Of a stretch of DNA of 64,000 nucleotides, positions 1 through 12,585 are shown piece after piece; within the stretch, counting starts at the first letter, position 1, and the number at the start of each line of letters is the position of its first letter. Under the pieces are notes generated by a model. It was given only the letters and a program-made list of their open reading frames with translations. It had not been told where the DNA came from and ran no database searches. The translations under genes were made by a program, and so were the position numbers. The stretch is taken from positions 146,680 to 210,679 of the forward strand of contig JXTC01000091.1 in the NCBI GenBank assembly GCA_002914845.1. Reading direction: 5' to 3'. Source of the DNA: Trema orientale (lineage: Eukaryota; Streptophyta; Magnoliopsida; Rosales; Cannabaceae).

Positions 1-268
1 CTCACTTTTATTTCCTACGAGTCCTCTACCGACTCAATATGGTCATAGTTTCCCAATTCTTGCCAAATGTGAATTTGTGATTTTGGGCTAGACTTTATTC
101 TCTTTAATTCCCATCTTTGTGCCTTTAATTGTCAAGTCCATGCAAAACTAGAAGAGTTTCCTGTATCTGCTGTTTCCTTTTTCTAAATCTTTCTTCTTTT
201 TTTTTTAAGTGAATCACATGAACATGTACAGAACTCACAAATCAACCTCACTGACTTTTTAGTTTCCT
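1..268. other. Left flank, no gene seen
   Basis: AT-rich sequence up to the target-site duplication of the Mutator-like element. I see no coding region or RNA gene in it. Confidence 0.5.
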
Positions 269-2031
269 TTTTTAATAGGGGTGTATAGCAATTTGTCCAA
301 AATGTGGCCCAAAACTTATTACATGTCCAGGCCTGAAACTTAATAGGTAAATATCCAACCCAATACTCGTTAAAAAAAATTATACCCAAACTGCCCCTGA
401 GGCTATCAAAGCCCATTCTCCCTCTCTTCACGTCACTTTCTCTGCCATTTTCCCACTCTTTCTCACTCTTCCTGCAATTTTTCTCTCCATTTTCCCTCAC
501 ATTCCCTCTCGTACCAGCTAGTTTCTTGAATTTTCCTTCACTTTCTCAACCACGATTCCATAATCTCCGATTTTGATTCTTTGGAAAATCATTTTTATAC
601 AAAAATTCTCTCTCCAAAATCTGGAAAAAAAAAAACAAGCAGTATACATACAAGGTTACAATCAAAGGTATATGTACGAAAATCTTAACAATTTGAAGCT
701 TGGATCGAAGTTCATAGCCAAAAAAAGCTCGGTTCGTAAAGATTCAAAGTTAAGGTTTCAACATTGATAGGTACATTCATATCTTCGATTCTTTATATAT
801 GTATATATATATATTTGTATATATACTTTTCTACGTGCATATTAGATTTAATTTTGTTCTCTGAAATTTTGGTTCATAAGAAAAAACATGTGTGTTTTAA
901 TCATCCAAAGGTATATATACTCCTCTTAATTAGTAAATGCATATATATATATGAATTTGTGAATATGCATATTCCATTTAATCTTGATTTGGTTCATATA
1001 AGTATATGCGTAGTAATATATTGTCTAAGATTTGGGTTCTCTCTTGATTTTCTTTAATTTCGGTGACTATATGTATAAGAAACTATTTGTTTTTTATCAA
1101 ATGATTTTGATGGAAATAGCCTTTTGTTAGTTTTATGGTACCTATATACATACAAGAGTATTGAATATTAAGTGTTTGATATATTACCTAAGAGAAATAT
1201 TGACGATATTTAGTATTAAATCTAAGTATCCAATGTCCTTACAATTGTGCCACATGCATGTCCTTAGCACATGGTGTTATTATTTATTGGCATTCAAGCT
1301 AAAAGTTTTTCCAAGATGTTAAAAATTTAGAACTATGATTACCATCATTTCCTACCTTTTAACTTAGCTTAGTGGAGAAAGGAATAAAACTCTCTTGGTC
1401 TTCTTTAGTCATCTAATATATATACACATATATATATATACATATAGACGTAGTGGATAGCACACCACATCTGTAATCTATTTAATTACTTCATATTTGC
1501 TTATCTAGTGGATGTGCTCTCAATATTATAACTTGGATGGGCTAAGAAACTTCCATAACTTATAGTGCTTGTAGATATAATTTTCTATCTGGTAGATAAT
1601 TTTTGTATAAGGAAGTAATTATTCTGTAAATTATCGTTTATTAAAACTGTTTATCAGCTCTTTGAATTTTATGGTAATGTTGTTGTCCTGTTTTTTTGGT
1701 ATATAAAATTATGACTCTGATAGATACAATTTGACATATGGTAGATATTTTTCATATTATGGTAGATAAATAGACTGTTAATGAAGTTAATCAATGTCTG
1801 CATTGTGAAAATATAGATTTCTATGGTTAGTTTATATATTTTACTTACAGTTCATAAAATTCTAGTTTCTGTATATATATATATGGATATTAAATTATAA
1901 TTAGTTCATAATTTTCTGTATGGTATAACGATTTTCTACAATAGATTGCAGGTAGATAAATGGCATACTTAGTACTAGAAACTAAATGGTCTGGACAAAA
2001 ACACGTACAAGTACTTTAAAAAATAAGTGTC

Positions 2032-2408
2032 TTGGAGGATATACGACAAAAACTAAGCAATGCACAAAAAGAAGAATTTCGAAAGAGTGTTTTCAGGCAC
2101 CCTTTAGATATCAAGGTGATGAATATCATTCCTCAGCTATTACATCACCTTGTAATCCGACAAATCAGAAGTAAAAGAGAAGAAGAGTTAATATTGTTGG
2201 AGCACATTATACATTCGGCCTGAAAGAATATGCAGCTACAGTGGGACTGAAAACAAAAAAAGTAGAGGAGATAAAGAAGAGAAATCTAAAGAAAGGAAGT
2301 CTACACAAATACTTGGAAAAAATATTGGCCAAGACAAACAAAGAAGAAAAAGACCCAGAAAAATCACTCAAAATCAGTCCGAAAGAAGCATGTGAAAATT
2401 GCTTTTGA
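2032..2408 (+). pseudogene. DUF1985-domain relic (MULE-associated)
   Basis: The first frame (2032-2198) encodes FRKSVFRHPLDIKV followed by LLHHLVIRQI, matching the FRxSxFGHxLDI and LLHxLxxRQ pattern of DUF1985 proteins. At about 2198 the frame shifts, and the adjoining frame continues with TFGLKEYAATVGLK, which matches the domain's FGLxEFAxxTGL motif, then a Lys/Glu-rich stretch ending at a stop near 2405. DUF1985 genes with Ulp1-like protease domains ride on plant MULEs. No Ulp1 catalytic region was recognised downstream. Broken by at least one frameshift and lacking a full-length frame, so non-functional as it stands. Confidence 0.6.
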
Positions 2409-2644
2409 TTCCTATAATGGAAAGAATGAAGAGAAGATGCCCAAGCTAGTAAAACTTCACATCATAGAAAACTTTCTGCATATATGATTCCTATTTGTGG
2501 AAGAATAGTCGATATAAAATTCATCATTGGTATATATAAATATGAACTAGGTATATATGATTATAAATTGTTTAAAAAAAATATTGCATTATAATGCATG
2601 TATTTCTTAATAAATAAGAATTTGAAGAAATTGCATAAATGGAA

Positions 2645-3025
2645 CAAAAGTTTTACCTAATGATTCATGGTTAACAAACTCGTTTTCTATATTGTATATA
2701 ATATTTTGAACTACGTAGATAAATTTTTCTTCATAGTTCATAAAAATATGAACTAGGTATATATCGTCAAATATAACAGCCTATATTCACCAAAGAATTG
2801 GAAAACAATCAGAAACTGAGTATATATATTTTTGAAGTTTTACTTAATAATTCATGGTTCTTAACAAACTCGTTTTTTATATAATATATAATATTTTGAA
2901 CTATGTAGATAAATTTTTCTTCATGGTTCATTAGAACAAGAATTAGGTATATATGTTCAAATAAAATAGCCTATGTCCACCAAGGCAATGCAAAACTAAA
3001 AGAAGCAGTGTATTTATGTTTCAGC
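2645..3025. repeat. Imperfect ~190-bp tandem repeat, two copies
   Basis: Copies at about 2645-2838 and 2839-3025 both run from an AAACTCGTTTT-type block through GTAGATAAATTTTTCTTCAT to a GGTATATAT block and a CCTAT..TCACCAA/TCCACCAA block. Noncoding, inside the MULE. Shorter echoes lie at about 2510-2570 and 3030-3170. Confidence 0.6.
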
Positions 3026-3051
3026 TCTTGGTTCATAACAATATAAACTAC

Positions 3052-3052
<1 letters not shown>

Positions 3053-3098
<46 letters not shown>
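3053..3098. repeat. (TA)n microsatellite
   Basis: An uninterrupted TA dinucleotide run of about 23 units inside the MULE. Confidence 0.95.
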
Positions 3099-3099
<1 letters not shown>

Positions 3100-3859
3100 T
3101 ATGAAAACATATGCACCATCCCAGCAGATGGCATATAAGTTTTTGTTCTTGGTTCATAAGAATATGAACAAAGTACATATCTTAATATACTATAACAACA
3201 TATACCATAAATTTCATCAAAATAGAAAATTTTCATGAATCAAATTGACTAAAATTGAAATATTTCAGTATAAAAAACTTTTTAGCACCTAAATATACGA
3301 CCAAAAAATAAGAAAAATACGAATATGAAGAAGAAAATTATTGAGGTGTCATCGGTATATAAACTCATATACCAAGGATAAATTTTCACATACTAGACCA
3401 ATAAAATAATGGACCTAAAAGTGTACCAATACTAGTAAAGGAAAATGACAAAATATCAAAAATCTCAAGTCAAAATCTGACAATACAAGACAAAACTTCA
3501 ATATACAAGGACCGAAATTCCATATACCAAGGACCAAAAAATGTACCCAAAATTTGGGGGAAAAAAACAAAAGAATCTCCTTGAAACTAAAACGAACTAC
3601 AAAGTCAGATATTTAAGAATCTAATGATCCGAATGGCTTTTAATCTTCTTCGTAATGTGTAATTCAGCAAGAATTGGATTTCTGGAAGATTTTCAATTGT
3701 GACTGTATTGCTTGCATCGATCTCATTTTACTTGCTTCTTTTTCTTGAGCTCACTCTTAGGAGATATCTTTTCTTTTTCGGCCTGCCAACACCGGCTTTC
3801 TCTACAATCGGAGGGAGAATAAGTTGCTCCTTAATAAAATCTGGAACATCCTAATCCGC

Positions 3860-4123
3860 CTATCTCCCAACTAGATTAATATTTCTACTATAGGCAAGCT
3901 CAAAGGCTGAGTTCTTGAAAAAATGAGAAATATAGTTGTAGTAACTCAAGCTGCACTTACTAACTACAGCACAAACATGAGAACATGGAATACCGTCAAA
4001 GTCCCACGTCCCACAACCGCAACAGCATTGCATAAAATGAACAGTGAACTCTGAATTGGTATCACAAACTTGATATACATGGAAGCCAACTGTATAAATC
4101 TGATTAGCAATAAAAAATAACAA
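3860..4123 (-). pseudogene. MULE transposase SWIM zinc-finger fragment
   Basis: The minus-strand frame reads ...CCCGCGTWDFDGIPCSHVCA..., the CxC(x)nCxH pattern of the SWIM zinc finger at the C-terminal end of MuDR/MULE transposases, then a YNYISHFFKNSAFELAYSR segment typical of the residues after it. Upstream DDE and MULE catalytic domains are not recognisable, so this is a transposase tail only. It lies inside the 278-6733 element in the opposite orientation to the DUF1985 relic. Confidence 0.7.
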
Positions 4124-4690
4124 TAAAATGTAAAAGATATTACTGCATCTACTAAAATCAATTCATATAAAGCATTACTGAATCTGGTATATATCAATAT
4201 CTACCATGTTAATAAATTTATATACCAAAGCAAAAAATTTATATACCAAGCTCTAAAAAACAGCGAACAAACCAAGTGTATGAAAATCAAAATTCTTAAA
4301 ATCATTTGTATAAACCTGATTAGCAACAAGAAATAACAAAAAAAAAAAAAAACAAAAAGATATTACTACATCTATTAAAAACAATTCATATAAAGCATTA
4401 CTGAATCTGGTATATATTAATATCTACCTATTTAGTAAATTTATATACCAAAGCAAAATATCTAAATATCAAGTCCTAAAAAACAGCAAACAAATAAACT
4501 ATATCAAAGCCAACATTAGTAAAATCAATTGTATGATCTAATTATCACCAAAATAATAATAATAAAAAATAAAATATATTACAACAACAACAACTAAAAT
4601 TAATTCATAAAAGAGTTATAAAGCAATATTGAATCTGGTATATATCATTATATACTACGTTAATAAATTTATCTACGAAAGCAAAAATTC
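4081..4690. repeat. Three imperfect ~215-bp tandem repeats
   Basis: The block CATATAAAGCATTACTGAATC then GGTATATAT...TCTAC and TTTATATACCAAAGCAAAA recurs near 4165, 4385 and 4605 (the third more diverged). Noncoding DNA within the MULE. Confidence 0.6.
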
Positions 4691-4850
4691 TATATACTAA
4701 ATCCTGAAAATAGCAAACAGAAAAAGAATAGCAACTTGTATTCATTTTCCTTGCTAATGAATTTGCATTCGTACTTTATCTTTTGTCCACGAAGTTAGTT
4801 CTATTCTTGTCGACAAAGCTACAAAGCTACGGCGTGCAAACTAATCTTGG

Positions 4851-6350
4851 ACATAAAATTTAGTACATGGTAAATAAGATTTTCAAGTCTGTTCATATAA
4901 TATTGAACTCTAAGGAAACAAACTCATGAGACATGAAAATGAAAGAAGGTATATAACTTTTAATCCACTGTATATAAGATTGTAAACTAGATATATATGA
5001 CATACACAAACCAGAAAACAATATTTACATATACTAGCATATATACCATTATACAAAATATATATACCGCATATAAAAATATATGAACCAATCTGGAAAA
5101 AATTTCAAACCAAGAAAATCAACTCAAAAAAAGGGCAAAATACACAAATCATCACTGATCACGAGTTAAAACAATATTACATAGAAAATTAACTAAAATA
5201 GCAATATACATTAGCAATAAAAAACAAAATCCTCAATTGAATCAAGAAAATAACCTAAAAATAACCAAAATAAATTTTAAAGAATACACATACCTCAATC
5301 ACTCGATCAATGTACACCTAACAATCATGTACTAACAACAGAAACAATAATCTTATAGGATTCAAATGGTACATAAAATTTAGTACATGGTAAATAGAAT
5401 TTTCAAGTCTGTTCATATAATATTGAACTCTAAGGAAACAAACTAATGAGACATGAAAATGAAAGGAATTATATAACTTTTAATTCACTGTATATAAGAT
5501 TGTTAGCTAGGTATATACGATATACATAAACCAGAAAACAATATTTACATATACTAGCATATATACCATTATACAAAATATATATACCGCATATAAAAAT
5601 ATATGAACCAATCTGGAAAAAATTTCAAACCAAGAAAAACAACTCAAAAAAAGGGCAAAATACACAAATCATCACTAATCATGAGCTAAAATAATATTAC
5701 ACAGAAAATTAACTAAAATAGTAATATACATTAGCAATGAAAAACAAAATCCCCAATTGAATGAAGAAAATAACCTAAAAACAACCAAAATAAATTCAAA
5801 GAACATACATACCTCAATCACTTGATCAATGCACACTTAACAATCATGTACTAACAACAGAAATAATAATCTTGTAGGATGCAAATGGTACATAAAATTT
5901 AGTACATAGTAAATAGGATTTTCAAGTCTGTTCATATAATATTGAACTCTAAGGAAACAAACTCATGAGACATGAAAATGAAAGGAAGTACATAACTTTT
6001 AATTCACTGTATATAATATTGTTAGCTAGGTACATACGACCTACACAAACCAGAAAACACTATTTATATATACCAGCATATATACCAGTATACAAAACAT
6101 ATATACCGCATATAAAAATATATGAACTAATCTGGAAAAAATTTCAAACCAAGGAAAATAACTCAGAAAAAGGGCAAAATATATAAATCATCACTGATCA
6201 CGAGCTAAAACAATATTACACAGAAAATTAACTAAAATAGCAACATAAATTAGCAATAAAAAATAAAATCCCCAATTCAATAAAGAAAATAACCTAAAAA
6301 TAACCAAAATAAATTTCAAAGAACATACATACCTTAATAACTTGATCAAT
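4851..6350. repeat. Three tandem ~520-bp repeats
   Basis: Copies begin with ACATAAAATTTAGTACAT at 4851, 5371 and 5890, a period of about 520 bp, and run through the same order of blocks (TTGAACTCTAAGGAAACAAA, CGCATATAAAAATATATGAAC, AGGGCAAAATA) to a TTGATCAAT block. The third copy ends near 6350, close to the MULE right end. Similarity is high by eye, so amplification was later than most decay of the element. Confidence 0.85.
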
Positions 6351-6412
6351 ATATTTCACACTACTGGAGAAGAAGCAACTATCGAAAAAAAGAAACCACC
6401 ATCTGAAAAAAT

Positions 6413-6560
6413 AAGAGAGAGAGAGAGAGAGACAGAGTTACTAGTAGAGAGAGTGCAGAGAGATGAAGCTTGTAATACAAGTAGAGAGGGAGTGCAGAGA
6501 GATGAAGCTTGAACAAAGAGGAGAGGGAAACATAACGGAAGAGAGAGAGAGAGAGAGCAA
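6413..6560. repeat. GA-rich microsatellite with short duplication
   Basis: Runs of (GA)n at about 6413-6432 and 6541-6558 flank a locally duplicated segment containing GTGCAGAGAGATGAAGCTTG (near 6452 and 6491). Purine-rich and near the right end of the MULE. Minus-strand frames across it are low complexity and not credible genes. Confidence 0.7.
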
Positions 6561-6742
6561 AAAAAAAAAAAAATCATAAAATAAAAAAATAACCTAATAA
6601 ATAAGGGCAAAAATGTAAAAATAAGTACACCTCAGCTTAACAGTTAAATAAATTGGACATCTACCTATAAAATTTTAAAAAATAATATCTACTTAAACCA
6701 ATTTAAAAAATTGGACATCTACCTAATTTTCCCTTTTTAATA

Positions 6743-8387
6743 TTCACATGGGTGCTCTAGATTATATGGACTAGCCTTTTAATATTTGCTTACATGTCTA
6801 GTCTTTTGGGCTTGTCTCGTATAAGTAGAAGTTGTTGGCCCATTACATTGCCAAACTTGTGAACTTGGACTTTATATTATTTTTCTCAGGCTGCATAGGT
6901 AAAATACCACTTTTAAGCGTTATTTTAAATTACAAAACAAGAGGAAAGACAGGATTAAAAACTAACGGAAACAAAATAGGAACTACAAAATATCAGGTCG
7001 ACAATATATAATTAATGAATATTAATTAATTTGACCTATTAATTTCCTTCTTTTTCAGGTATTGTTTATTTGGGATAAGATATCTGTTAGATGAATACAT
7101 TGTTGATTTATGTCTGTGGCCCTCCTTATGTCATGGTTGGTATTCAAACTTTACTCTTTCTCGTTCTTAAGTACACTGTTTAGCCAGATTCTATGTATTA
7201 TATATATTGAGTGAGTGTATAAAGATGTTTTACTATTGTTTGAGGACTTGGTGTTAAAAAAAGGACATTATGGTTTCTAAAGAACATGCTTTCACAATTA
7301 TAAATACTTAGTATTTTGGTCATTTTCTTATAAAACTAGTTTTAAACAAACGAGTGAAATCAATTTATAAACTTCATATTCATAAGGAGAGGAGTTTTAC
7401 TAATCCAAATTATTTAACTAAAACAATTAGATTCTCTTCAAAAATTTTGAAAGATTTCCCTAAAATGTAAAACTATAGTATTTATTTTCTTTCAAATCTT
7501 ATAAATTTTTCTATTTATTTACATTAATACTTAAAATTACTAAAAGTCACAATTTTAAATTTTCGCTCGTAACAAAAATTGATTTCTTTATCAATAATAT
7601 CTCGTTCACATATATATCTTTCCGAAGGACAAACACATATTTTTGACCGATCACCATGAATACACGTCAAAAGGAAAATCAATATACTAGAAGACATTAT
7701 CAGTTTTTAGGTTTCATATTTTTGTCTCTCACTTTTCTGAGGAATCTACTTTTTGGTTATTGGCAGTACGTGATCAATAAGTAGATGGGACAATTTGCGA
7801 TATATCAGGACCATTTGCTATCAATTAGGTTGATATTTCTTGTCTCTCACAATGAGCATATTAAAATTAAAGAAAACCTAGCTACTATAAATTATTTAAA
7901 GTATGAGCTACAGGAAATTGGAGGGACCCCTTTTTCATAGGAAAATAAAAAGGTATAATTTGAAGACTTTTAATCAGCGGATGTTTACTAGTTGTTCTTT
8001 TCGTTATTAATTTGTATGTTCAGTAAAAATATTAATTTAGCGAGTGTGATCACTTCGTAAGATATAGTGCAATTAACAAAGACCTTGATTTACTTCATTG
8101 TACGTGCAATTGAGGCCATGCATTAATTATTGAAGGAATATTGACTCTAGTCATGCTCCTAGACATATGGAGTCAACTGCCACGGATTATCTTCTTGTTG
8201 TTTCTCTTAGGTGAAAACAAACTTCATAGTACTAGATGAGTGACTATGTTTACCGGGTCAGTTAGGGCGGCTACTATATGTGTACTTTTTTCCACTCAAT
8301 AGAACTCCATAGTAAAGTTAACAAATTTAGGAGAAGTTTCAAATGTACTATCTTAGCTCAAAATAACACACGAAGAAGCTAGCTATC
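6743..8387. other. Intergenic, upstream of WAKL gene 1
   Basis: AT-rich DNA with no recognisable coding region. A possible TATA element (CTACTATATG) lies at 8271-8280, about 110 bases before the WAKL start codon, consistent with a promoter but weak on its own. Confidence 0.45.
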
Positions 8388-11300
8388 ATGGTTCCAAAAC
8401 TAATGCTACTTCGTATTCTTATTGTAACAATATTGTTCTTCTGCCCCATAACCATGTTAGCATCTTCACAAGCGCAGATAGCTAAACCAGGCTGCAAATC
8501 GCGCTGTGGAAATGTAAGCATTCCATATCCATTTGGAATCGGATCACCCGGTTGTTTCCACGACAAATGGTTTGAAATCGACTGCCAAAACTCAACGACG
8601 CCGTTCCTGAGACTCACCAACGCCCAGGAGCTGGAGGTTCTCCAAATCGAAATCGAGAAAGGAACTCTTAAGGTCAGAAACCCTATAACCTTTTGGAACT
8701 GCGGACCAAGGAAGCCGTTCCAAGAAGCTGCCAACTTGACGGAGAGCCCTTTCGTTTTCTCCCAGAAGATGAACAGGTTCACTGCCGTGAGTTGCAACGT
8801 CCTCGCCTCGATGAAATCCGCGGCGGCCGATAGTAACAATTCGAAAACTGTTGGCGCGTGCATGTCCATTTGTGACCAGAGCATTACGACGAGAGAGACG
8901 AGCTGCAACGGCATGAACTGCTGTCAAACGACGATCCCCACGAATCTCGTGGTGTTTAGTACAGAATTCGTTACAGAACATACCAACAGAGGAAAGAAAT
9001 GTATGTATGCGTTTTTGGTTGAGCTAGAATGGTTTCAGCTCACCCGATCTGGGAAATTTTCGGACATAAATGAGTTGGAGGGCGTTCCTGTGGTTCTTGA
9101 GTGGAGAATATATAATTGGACAGTTGAAGAGTTCGGACCAATCAGGAATGGTACTAATAGTCGGGGGCATGACTCGTCTCATAGTCGGGGGCATTACTCG
9201 AATAATTCCTACTGCGAATTAGGTGCAGATGGTGCTCGTCCTTCGGTCCAGTGTTTCTGCAAACGTGGTTTTGAAGGAAATCCCTATATTCATGATGGGT
9301 GTATAGGTAAATCTCCCTCTGTTTATTCTTTTCCTGTTTTAATTGCGATGATCTTAGTTACTCTTTTACGTTTGTGTAATGCTACTTCGTTATGAAATGA
9401 CACACAACCTTAGTATTAGCACTAAAAACATGTTCACATCTCGGTATGTATATAGGGAGACTGGTAAAGATATGAAATCAACGTTGGTGTACGTTGACTT
9501 AAAAATGAGCACATCATGACTTACAGAGATTCATTTATATGTTCCGAGTACTGTATCTAAAATTCATGTGATCAAATATGAATATGTCAGATACAAATGA
9601 ATGTGAGCAATCTGATCGTAACTATTGTGGGGACGGCCGCTGTGTGAATCGTCTAGGAAGCTATAAATGCTACTTGCCAGAGTGGAAAAAACCAACAGAC
9701 AAGAGGGTTATTTTAGGTACGCCATTTATTACACTATTATATTAAAATTTAATATTTCCTCTTTAATGTGTCTGTTTAGTCGGTGAACCGTGAACATGAA
9801 ATATTGCACCGGTTTCAAACTTTTCAATAGAAAATTACTTTCATACCTATATATAATGAGATCATAGTGCCAATTTCGTTCTACTAATTACTTTTATTTA
9901 AGATCTATCAATGTTCAAATGGACACCTGGATGTTAAAATATCATATTTGTCACTTGCAAAATCATGTTAGTCGCCAATCACAAAAAAAATTAGCTTACA
10001 TCCTTGTCTTTTATATGGTATATTATCTGTTGCCACACAATACATATTTTGACAAATTATTTCCAAAAAACAACTTAACTAAATGTGGATCATACCCGCA
10101 TCGTCTATTAATATTTAGTTAACGTCCTCTTATTTATTTATTATTTTTTTTAACTTTTACCAGTTATTTGCTTTCGAAAGAGTCATATAATCAAATCATG
10201 TTACTTTTTTAGAAAATTTGTGACCACAAGCATTTATTATTTTTAGAAACTATATTTTTATGACCTTACTTTCCATTTTTCTTAGTTAGGAGACACAACA
10301 GATCGATCGGACTGTTGCTTGATGTTAAGAATTAACGAACGATAATCGACAATAAGAATGAAAAATAAGAACACACAGATTTAAGTGGAAAATCCTAATC
10401 GGGAAAAATCACTGGCAGAGGAGAAAATTTTACTATGTCGAAAATATGGTACAGAAGGTAGAGTTTTACACGGCCAAACAAAGTATATATAGAATCCCTA
10501 AAACCCTAAAATACATATGTATACGGACAAAACTGTACGGAAAAATAGGCCCAATAAAACAGGTCCACAGCCCCCACAGATCTCAAAATTTCTCCCTCCG
10601 CTTTCACCACAGATCTCAAAATTTCTCCCAATTACAAAAAAATACCACATATGTCGCACCACGAAACTTTCGGGCTATGACAAATAGAATTCGAGTCACG
10701 AACTCTAACATTTGACCGCCTAGAATTGTCCCATATGACATATAGGGAACTCTTTTCTGATATTGCACGAGAAAAAATATTCTGACTATCCCTCAGTACT
10801 TTAATTTCCTAACAGTTCTACTACAATTTTTTTTTTCTTTTCTTTTTTTTTTCCCCAAGTGACTTCGGTAGGAATGTAACTGCTTAATCAGTCACGAACG
10901 ACAAAGGAATATTTCGTCTAACATTGTTCCAATTGATCTGATATTTACAGGTCTTAGCATTGGTTTTGGGCTGCTATTGTTAATAATTACTAGTTGGTTT
11001 ATGCACAAGGTCATAAAGAAAAGAAAAAGGATTAGACGCAAGGAGAAGTTTTTCAAACGAAACGGTGGTTTATTGTTACACCAACAGACGTCTTCATCAA
11101 ACAAAGTTAACGTTGATAAAACCAAGTTGTTCAGTTCAAAGGAGTTAAAGAAGGCTACTGACAATTTTAATAAAGATAGAATTCTTGGACAAGGAGGCCA
11201 AGGTACAGTTTATAAAGGGATGTTATCAGATGGAAGTATTGTTGCTGTGAAAAAGTCTACAATCCTTGATGAGGACAAACTCGTACAGTTCGTCAATGAG

Positions 11301-12158
11301 GTTGTCATTCTCTCACAAATCAACCATAGAAATGTGGTTAAACTGCTGGGATGTTGTTTAGAGACCGAAGTTCCTCTTCTAGTGTATGAATTCATACCCA
11401 ATGGAACTCTTTCCGAGTATATTCATAACAAGAACGAGGAGTTTCCACTTACATGGGAGGTACGTCTAAGAGTCGCTACAGAAATTGCGGGAGCTCTCTC
11501 CTACTTACACTCTGCAGCGTCTTTTCCGATTTATCATCGAGACATCAAGTCTACAAACATACTTCTAGATGAGAAGTACAGAGCAAAAATTGCAGATTTT
11601 GGAACTTCAAAATCCGTCAATGTAGATCAGACTCATGTGACTACACTAGTACATGGGACATTCGGTTACTTGGATCCAGAGTACTTCCAATCAAACCAAT
11701 TCACAGATAAGAGTGACGTTTATAGTTTCGGTGTACTTCTTGTTGAGCTCTTGACCGGACAGAAGGCAATTTCAACGACGAGGTCACAAGAGGGGAGAAG
11801 TCTAGCCACATATTTCATTGTTTCAATGCAGCAAAGTCGTCTATTTGACATTCTTGATGAAAAAGTTTTCGAGGGCCCTAAAGATGAGATTACGGTGGTT
11901 GCCAACATTGCTAATAGATGTCTGAATTTGAATGGAAGAAAAAGGCCTACTATGAAAGAAGTCACTGTTGAATTGGAGGGTATCCAAATATCAGAGAGAG
12001 CTTCGGATCATGTTCAGCATCAACATTATGAAGAGGTCGAGTATCTCAGAACTGAACAAATCGAGCCTTGGGATGTTGTTTCCACGTCGATCGGGTCGGC
12101 GTTGGACAGTTCTGGTGATCGTCATGAACTCCCACTGCTCTCTTTCACTTCTCACTGA
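8388..12158 (+). CDS. Wall-associated kinase-like receptor (WAKL gene 1)
   Basis: Predicted 750-residue plasma-membrane receptor kinase with exons 8388-9306, 9591-9716 and 10951-12158, all GT-AG, both introns phase 1. Exon 1 encodes a hydrophobic signal peptide (about 1-27), then the GUB_WAK pectin-binding domain ([17 protein letters not shown]) and a Cys-rich region ending [12 protein letters not shown]. Exon 2 is an EGF-like module (TNEC...GSYKC). Exon 3 has a transmembrane helix (about 349-366), a basic juxtamembrane stretch and a full kinase: glycine loop [12 protein letters not shown] (from about 427), ATP lysine K449, HRD aspartate D546, DFG at 564. It is an RD kinase, so catalysis is expected. 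Family role: binding cell-wall pectin/oligogalacturonides and signalling in defence or growth; the ligand here is inferred. Intron 2 (1234 bp) contains a solo LTR. Exon 1 includes an in-frame 24-bp duplication giving a Ser/Arg/Gly/His repeat near residues 262-277. Confidence 0.92.
10323..10710 (-). mobile_element. Solo LTR in intron 2 of WAKL gene 1
   Basis: On the minus strand it starts TGTTAGAGTT (10710) and ends ATTCTTAACA (10323), the TG...CA ends of an LTR. The flanking 5-mers are CTTGA (10318-10322) and TTTGA (10711-10715), a TSD with one mismatch. A TATA-like CTATATATAC lies on the same strand about two-fifths of the way in, and a TTTTTCCCGATTAGG-type segment resembles the U5 part of common plant Copia LTRs. 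A CACAGATCTCAAAATTTCTC block is locally duplicated. No internal domain or second LTR is present, so recombination between LTRs probably left this copy. The Copia assignment is inference. Confidence 0.6.
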
Positions 12159-12585
12159 GAAAGATGAGTAGTATATGTTTCCTGTCTATGCTTCTCTTTT
12201 GTTGACTGTTTTGGACTGTAATTATATATCACATGCGTTATGCATTCTACGCATCGCTACAATTTTCACATGTCGTCATAACGAACTGTGTTTAGAAGAT
12301 AGATATTAACTAGAATGAAGAGACCATATGAGAAGATAATGAGACGGAGCTAGCATGTGTGGTATTTATATGGCGAGTACTTTTGCAACTTCTATCAATT
12401 GAGAGATCCAAAAGGACACTAAGAGCTTGGTCCTTTCAGTAAGATAAATAAATAACTAAAAGGATAGAATAAGCATAGGTAGTAGTGCACCACTGAGTAA
12501 AGCTAAAACACGGACAAGTTTTAAAAGTAGTGTATTTACCTCTGTTTAAACAGAGTAATTAGACTTCTGGAAAGATTCAAAGCAG

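Larger units (their letters stand above)
278..6733. mobile_element. Decayed Mutator-like element (MULE), Kaonashi-like
   Basis: The 9-mer TTTTTAATA occurs directly outside both ends (269-277 and 6734-6742), the 9-bp TSD length typical of Mutator elements. The ends begin GGGGTG and, on the other strand, GGGAAA, and share an inverted TGTCCAA motif about 17-23 bases in; about 15 of the first 26 positions match, so the terminal inverted repeats are degraded. Inside are a DUF1985 relic (plus strand) and a SWIM zinc finger of a MULE transposase (minus strand). MULEs carrying DUF1985/Ulp1-type genes are known in plants as Kaonashi elements. Tandem-repeat blocks fill much of the rest. The T-rich TSD is low complexity, so the boundary call is good but not certain. 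Confidence 0.6.

Noticed and set aside
764-1057. 97-codon hydrophobic frame
   Set aside because: It is a (TA)-rich low-complexity translation with repeated Ile/Tyr; no family resemblance.
6356-6610. 84-codon minus-strand frame rich in Leu/Ser/Phe
   Set aside because: It arises from a GA/CT microsatellite and poly-A tract.
8348-8981. Minus-strand frames opposite WAKL gene 1 exon 1 (188 and 129 codons)
   Set aside because: They are shadows of the plus-strand exon, which has signal peptide, GUB_WAK motifs and correct splice sites.
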